Assembly (NCBI GenBank): GCA_028386065.3
Contig: JAKUCV010001633.1
Location: forward strand, 41,973-105,972
Direction of reading: 5' to 3'
Source of the DNA: Turnera subulata
Lineage: Eukaryota; Streptophyta; Magnoliopsida; Malpighiales; Passifloraceae
DNA: 64,000 nt
The notes under the pieces are model-generated. The model was not told where the DNA came from. It did no database searches and worked only from the letters and a program-made list of their open reading frames with translations. The stretch's first letter is position 1; each line of letters opens with the position of its first letter. Below, piece by piece: positions 62,821-64,000 of this stretch. The translations under genes were made by a program, and so were the position numbers.

Positions 62821-64000
62821 TGAAGCGCCTCGACCCGTATTTACCGTAACACAGTGAACACGTGCCAAAACTATTCATATTGATAGAATAGACAGTATAT
62901 TGTGCAAATATTATACATCAGCAAACTATTAAATACAACTGTCACCCATACTCGGGGACCATTATTCAATCTAAACACAGTGCTCAACTGCAGCAGCAGA
63001 TAGTATCAGTAATATAAGCATCACAGGAAAAACAGTATCACGGCATCATATACCACACAGCAGCGGAATTGTAATACAGCATTATATGCAATAGAACAGC
63101 AGCAGAAGGCTTTATGGACATGCAACGGAGGCATGGATCCGGAGTCAGATGGAGAAGAAAGCAGCAGCCATCGAACATCGTACCTGAACTACGAAACAAC
63201 ATAACCTGCGGGATGATACCCCGCAGGCGAGGGGTGAGTCCAAAGTGCTCACCGACGAAGGATAAACAGTGATATGCAAGCAACCGTAATACTTAAAAGC
63301 AATCGCAGACAAGCAATAACATATCTCAACAAACTGAGCCAAGACCAAAAGAATATTTATTATTATTACCAATTTTATCTTCCGGGCCCCCGTCACTGAA
63401 CAAGCTAGGGTCGTACATCGTTATCAATTAATTTCGGATGCTATGTCAAGAACCAATCCACATCTCAAAACCCGGATATTTGGTATATCCAAACCACTAG
63501 GTATTCGGTATACCCCAACCTCAGGCAACATGCCAACCGGATATTCGGTATATCCGAACCACTGGGTATTTGGTATACCCTAACCACAGGCAATAAGCCA
63601 AATGGATATTCGGTATATCCGAACCACTGGGTATTTGGTATACCCTAACCACAGGCAACAAGCCAAACAAACCAAGTAACTGACCATAGCATCTCAAAAT
63701 TAATTTTCAAACCATCGGGTCGTACCACTACTTTCCACATGACAATTATATCATCATTTCAAATCAATTCCGATTTCAAATTCCAATTTCCTTTTCTCAA
63801 TTTTCCACAGTCAATAGTTCAACATCAATCTCAGCATACTATCCACAAAATCAATATCACAGCCCAATGGCAACAATAATATCCACAGTAGAAAAGCAGT
63901 CAACAATCAACAATTCAGCAGTTCAATTGAACAACAAAGCACACATGGTATTACAGGCAACATAACAAGGGTTATCCATCCTCACCTGAGTCGATTATCA
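62821..64000 (-). repeat. 5' LTR (partial, runs off the window)
   Basis: TGAAGCGCCTCGACCCG onward matches 56488-57690 closely. It has one 65 bp unit fewer (63474-63668, three units). At ~63957 it diverges abruptly from the partner (TATTACAG then GCAACATAACAAGG versus CAAATTCCAAGTT), marking an indel between the two LTRs. Confidence 0.87.

Larger units (their letters stand above)
56488..64000 (-). mobile_element. Ty3/gypsy chromovirus with pol but no gag
   Basis: Left (3') LTR 56488-59216; right (5') LTR from 62821, running off the window. Minus strand: PBS 62808-62820, then only ~220 bp before protease, so gag is absent. Protease-RT (62600-60975), RNase H (60935-60441), integrase (60431-59751) and GPY/chromodomain-like end (59747-59253) lie in ONE frame broken by three stops, each explicable by a C-to-T or G-to-A transition. 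The pol closely resembles that of 20265-24775 and 1-2378. Confidence 0.9.

Noticed and set aside
1..64000. host protein-coding genes, tRNA genes
   Set aside because: None supportable: every sizeable ORF is retroelement-derived or lies in LTR/TIR sequence, and no tRNA cloverleaf was recognised by eye.

Overview
The window is plant nuclear DNA, almost certainly heterochromatin: it is built nearly end to end from nested LTR retrotransposons and TIR DNA transposons, and I found no convincing host gene. The families point to an angiosperm: chromovirus-type Ty3/gypsy pol with a C-terminal chromodomain-like tail, Athila-type and Tat-like Ty3/gypsy, a SIRE/Maximus-like Ty1/copia remnant, a 5S-derived (Cassandra-like) LTR, and Mutator-like and hAT-like non-autonomous elements. 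Species cannot be told from this.

Layout. 1-4381: 3' half of a + strand chromovirus with its 3' LTR. 4655-10873: minus strand non-autonomous gypsy derivative whose right LTR carries a 1,656 bp Mutator-like element with a perfect 10 bp target duplication. 11066-37669: one minus strand Athila-type element (3' LTR 11066-12903, 5' LTR 35451-37669). It is split by a Mutator-like element (13719-14616) and by a 13.4 kb complex (15202-28610). In that complex a minus strand gypsy internal region lies between two ~3.07 kb LTRs in INVERTED orientation. The left LTR is itself split by a 1.83 kb solo LTR containing an assembly gap, and the right LTR is followed by a PBS and a 5S-derived LTR. 38350-38637: truncated Mutator-like element. 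38638-42755: 3' part of a + strand Tat-like element. 42756-43777 plus 49481-50510: SIRE-like copia gag fragment and LTR, split by a three-LTR composite gypsy derivative (43778-49475) flanked by CTCCG target duplications. 50511-51823: decayed + strand gypsy pol. 51824-54110: Mutator-like element with a hAT-like element (52529-53381) nested inside. 54121-56487: very A+T-rich degenerate tandem repeats. 56488 to beyond 64000: minus strand gypsy with long LTRs, pol, and no gag.

How the parts work. All coding material is retrotransposon gag, protease, reverse transcriptase, RNase H, integrase or Athila env-region sequence. Nearly all of it is broken, mainly by in-frame stops that look like C-to-T/G-to-A transitions, and by changed catalytic residues. 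The integrases at 1176-2378, 31612-32949 and 59751-60431 keep their DDE residues. Those at 20265-21191, 38671-39573 and 50511-51823 do not.

Most unusual signals: the inverted-LTR element; the three-LTR composite with a 448 aa ORF replacing pol; GTGAACAGTA arrays in element leaders; a recurrent 14 nt palindrome in the Tat-like element; GGTGYGCC-rich clusters shared by unrelated elements; a shared unusual primer-binding site; a 5S-derived LTR; and a gap flanked by identical 106 bp sequences.
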